Shown here: positions 19,920 to 20,000 of the stretch, one piece after another
Position numbering within the stretch: the first letter of the stretch is position 1
Layout: each line of letters begins with the position of its first letter
From: Neocallimastix lanati (nom. inval.)
Taxonomy: Eukaryota > Neocallimastigomycota > Neocallimastigomycetes > Neocallimastigales > Neocallimastigaceae
Reading direction: 5' to 3'
Length of the DNA stretch: 20,000 bases
Assembly: GCA_016946835.1 (NCBI GenBank)
Contig: JACVTC010000051.1
Coordinates: 940,001-960,000, forward strand
Made by a program: the position numbers and the translations under genes
Notes under the pieces: model-generated
Databases searched by the model: none
Told to the model about the DNA's origin: nothing
Seen by the model: the letters and a program-made list of their open reading frames with translations, nothing else

Positions 19920-20000
19920 GTAAGTTGCTTATTAGAAAGAATCTTTTTTTTTTTTTTTTTTTTTATTACTATAATTAAATAAATATTTTTAATATATTCT

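Overview
The window is nuclear DNA from an extremely AT-rich eukaryote, almost certainly a fungus. The base composition (well below 20 % G+C by eye), long AAT/ATT and homopolymer tracts, intron-dense genes and a fungal-type Ugo1 homologue fit the anaerobic gut fungi (Neocallimastigomycota: Piromyces, Neocallimastix, Anaeromyces, Orpinomyces and relatives) best. The lineage is an inference from composition and gene content. Nothing in the window names the species. No prokaryotic genes, RNA genes or CRISPR arrays were seen.

Layout. (1) 1-3575: the decayed 3' part of a Ty1/copia LTR retrotransposon on the + strand. It has an Asn/Asp-rich linker after the presumed integrase end, a 345-bp AAT repeat, a broken reverse transcriptase with an intact YVDD box, a broken RNase H, a purine tract, and a complete 255-bp 3' LTR (3321-3575) bounded by an 8-bp inverted repeat. 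(2) 3576-5833: gene-free AT-rich spacer with a long ATT microsatellite. (3) 8987-5834, minus strand: a complete eight-exon gene for the CCT/TRiC chaperonin subunit alpha (TCP1/CCT1), 554 aa. (4) 8988-10476: divergent intergenic region. (5) 10477-12246, plus strand: a complete four-exon gene for a Ugo1/SLC25A46-type mitochondrial-carrier-family protein, 457 aa. (6) 12247-13581: spacer. (7) 13582 to the right edge, plus strand: the first 13 exons (1186 codons) of a large DENN-domain protein. It has a Ser-rich N-terminus, a split uDENN, a coiled-coil insert, cDENN, a C1-like zinc finger and the start of dDENN. Its 3' end lies outside the window.

All exon models were built by hand. Every junction restores a reading frame and family-conserved residues, and every intron is GT-AG. 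The genes serve separate housekeeping roles: cytosolic protein folding, organelle membrane dynamics and Rab/vesicle regulation. They are not an operon-like system. The most distinctive observations are the C1-like finger inserted between cDENN and dDENN and interrupted by a giant AAT-repeat intron, the Ugo1-like gene in a probable hydrogenosome lineage, the frequent use of AAG as 3' splice site, and the precisely bounded copia LTR.
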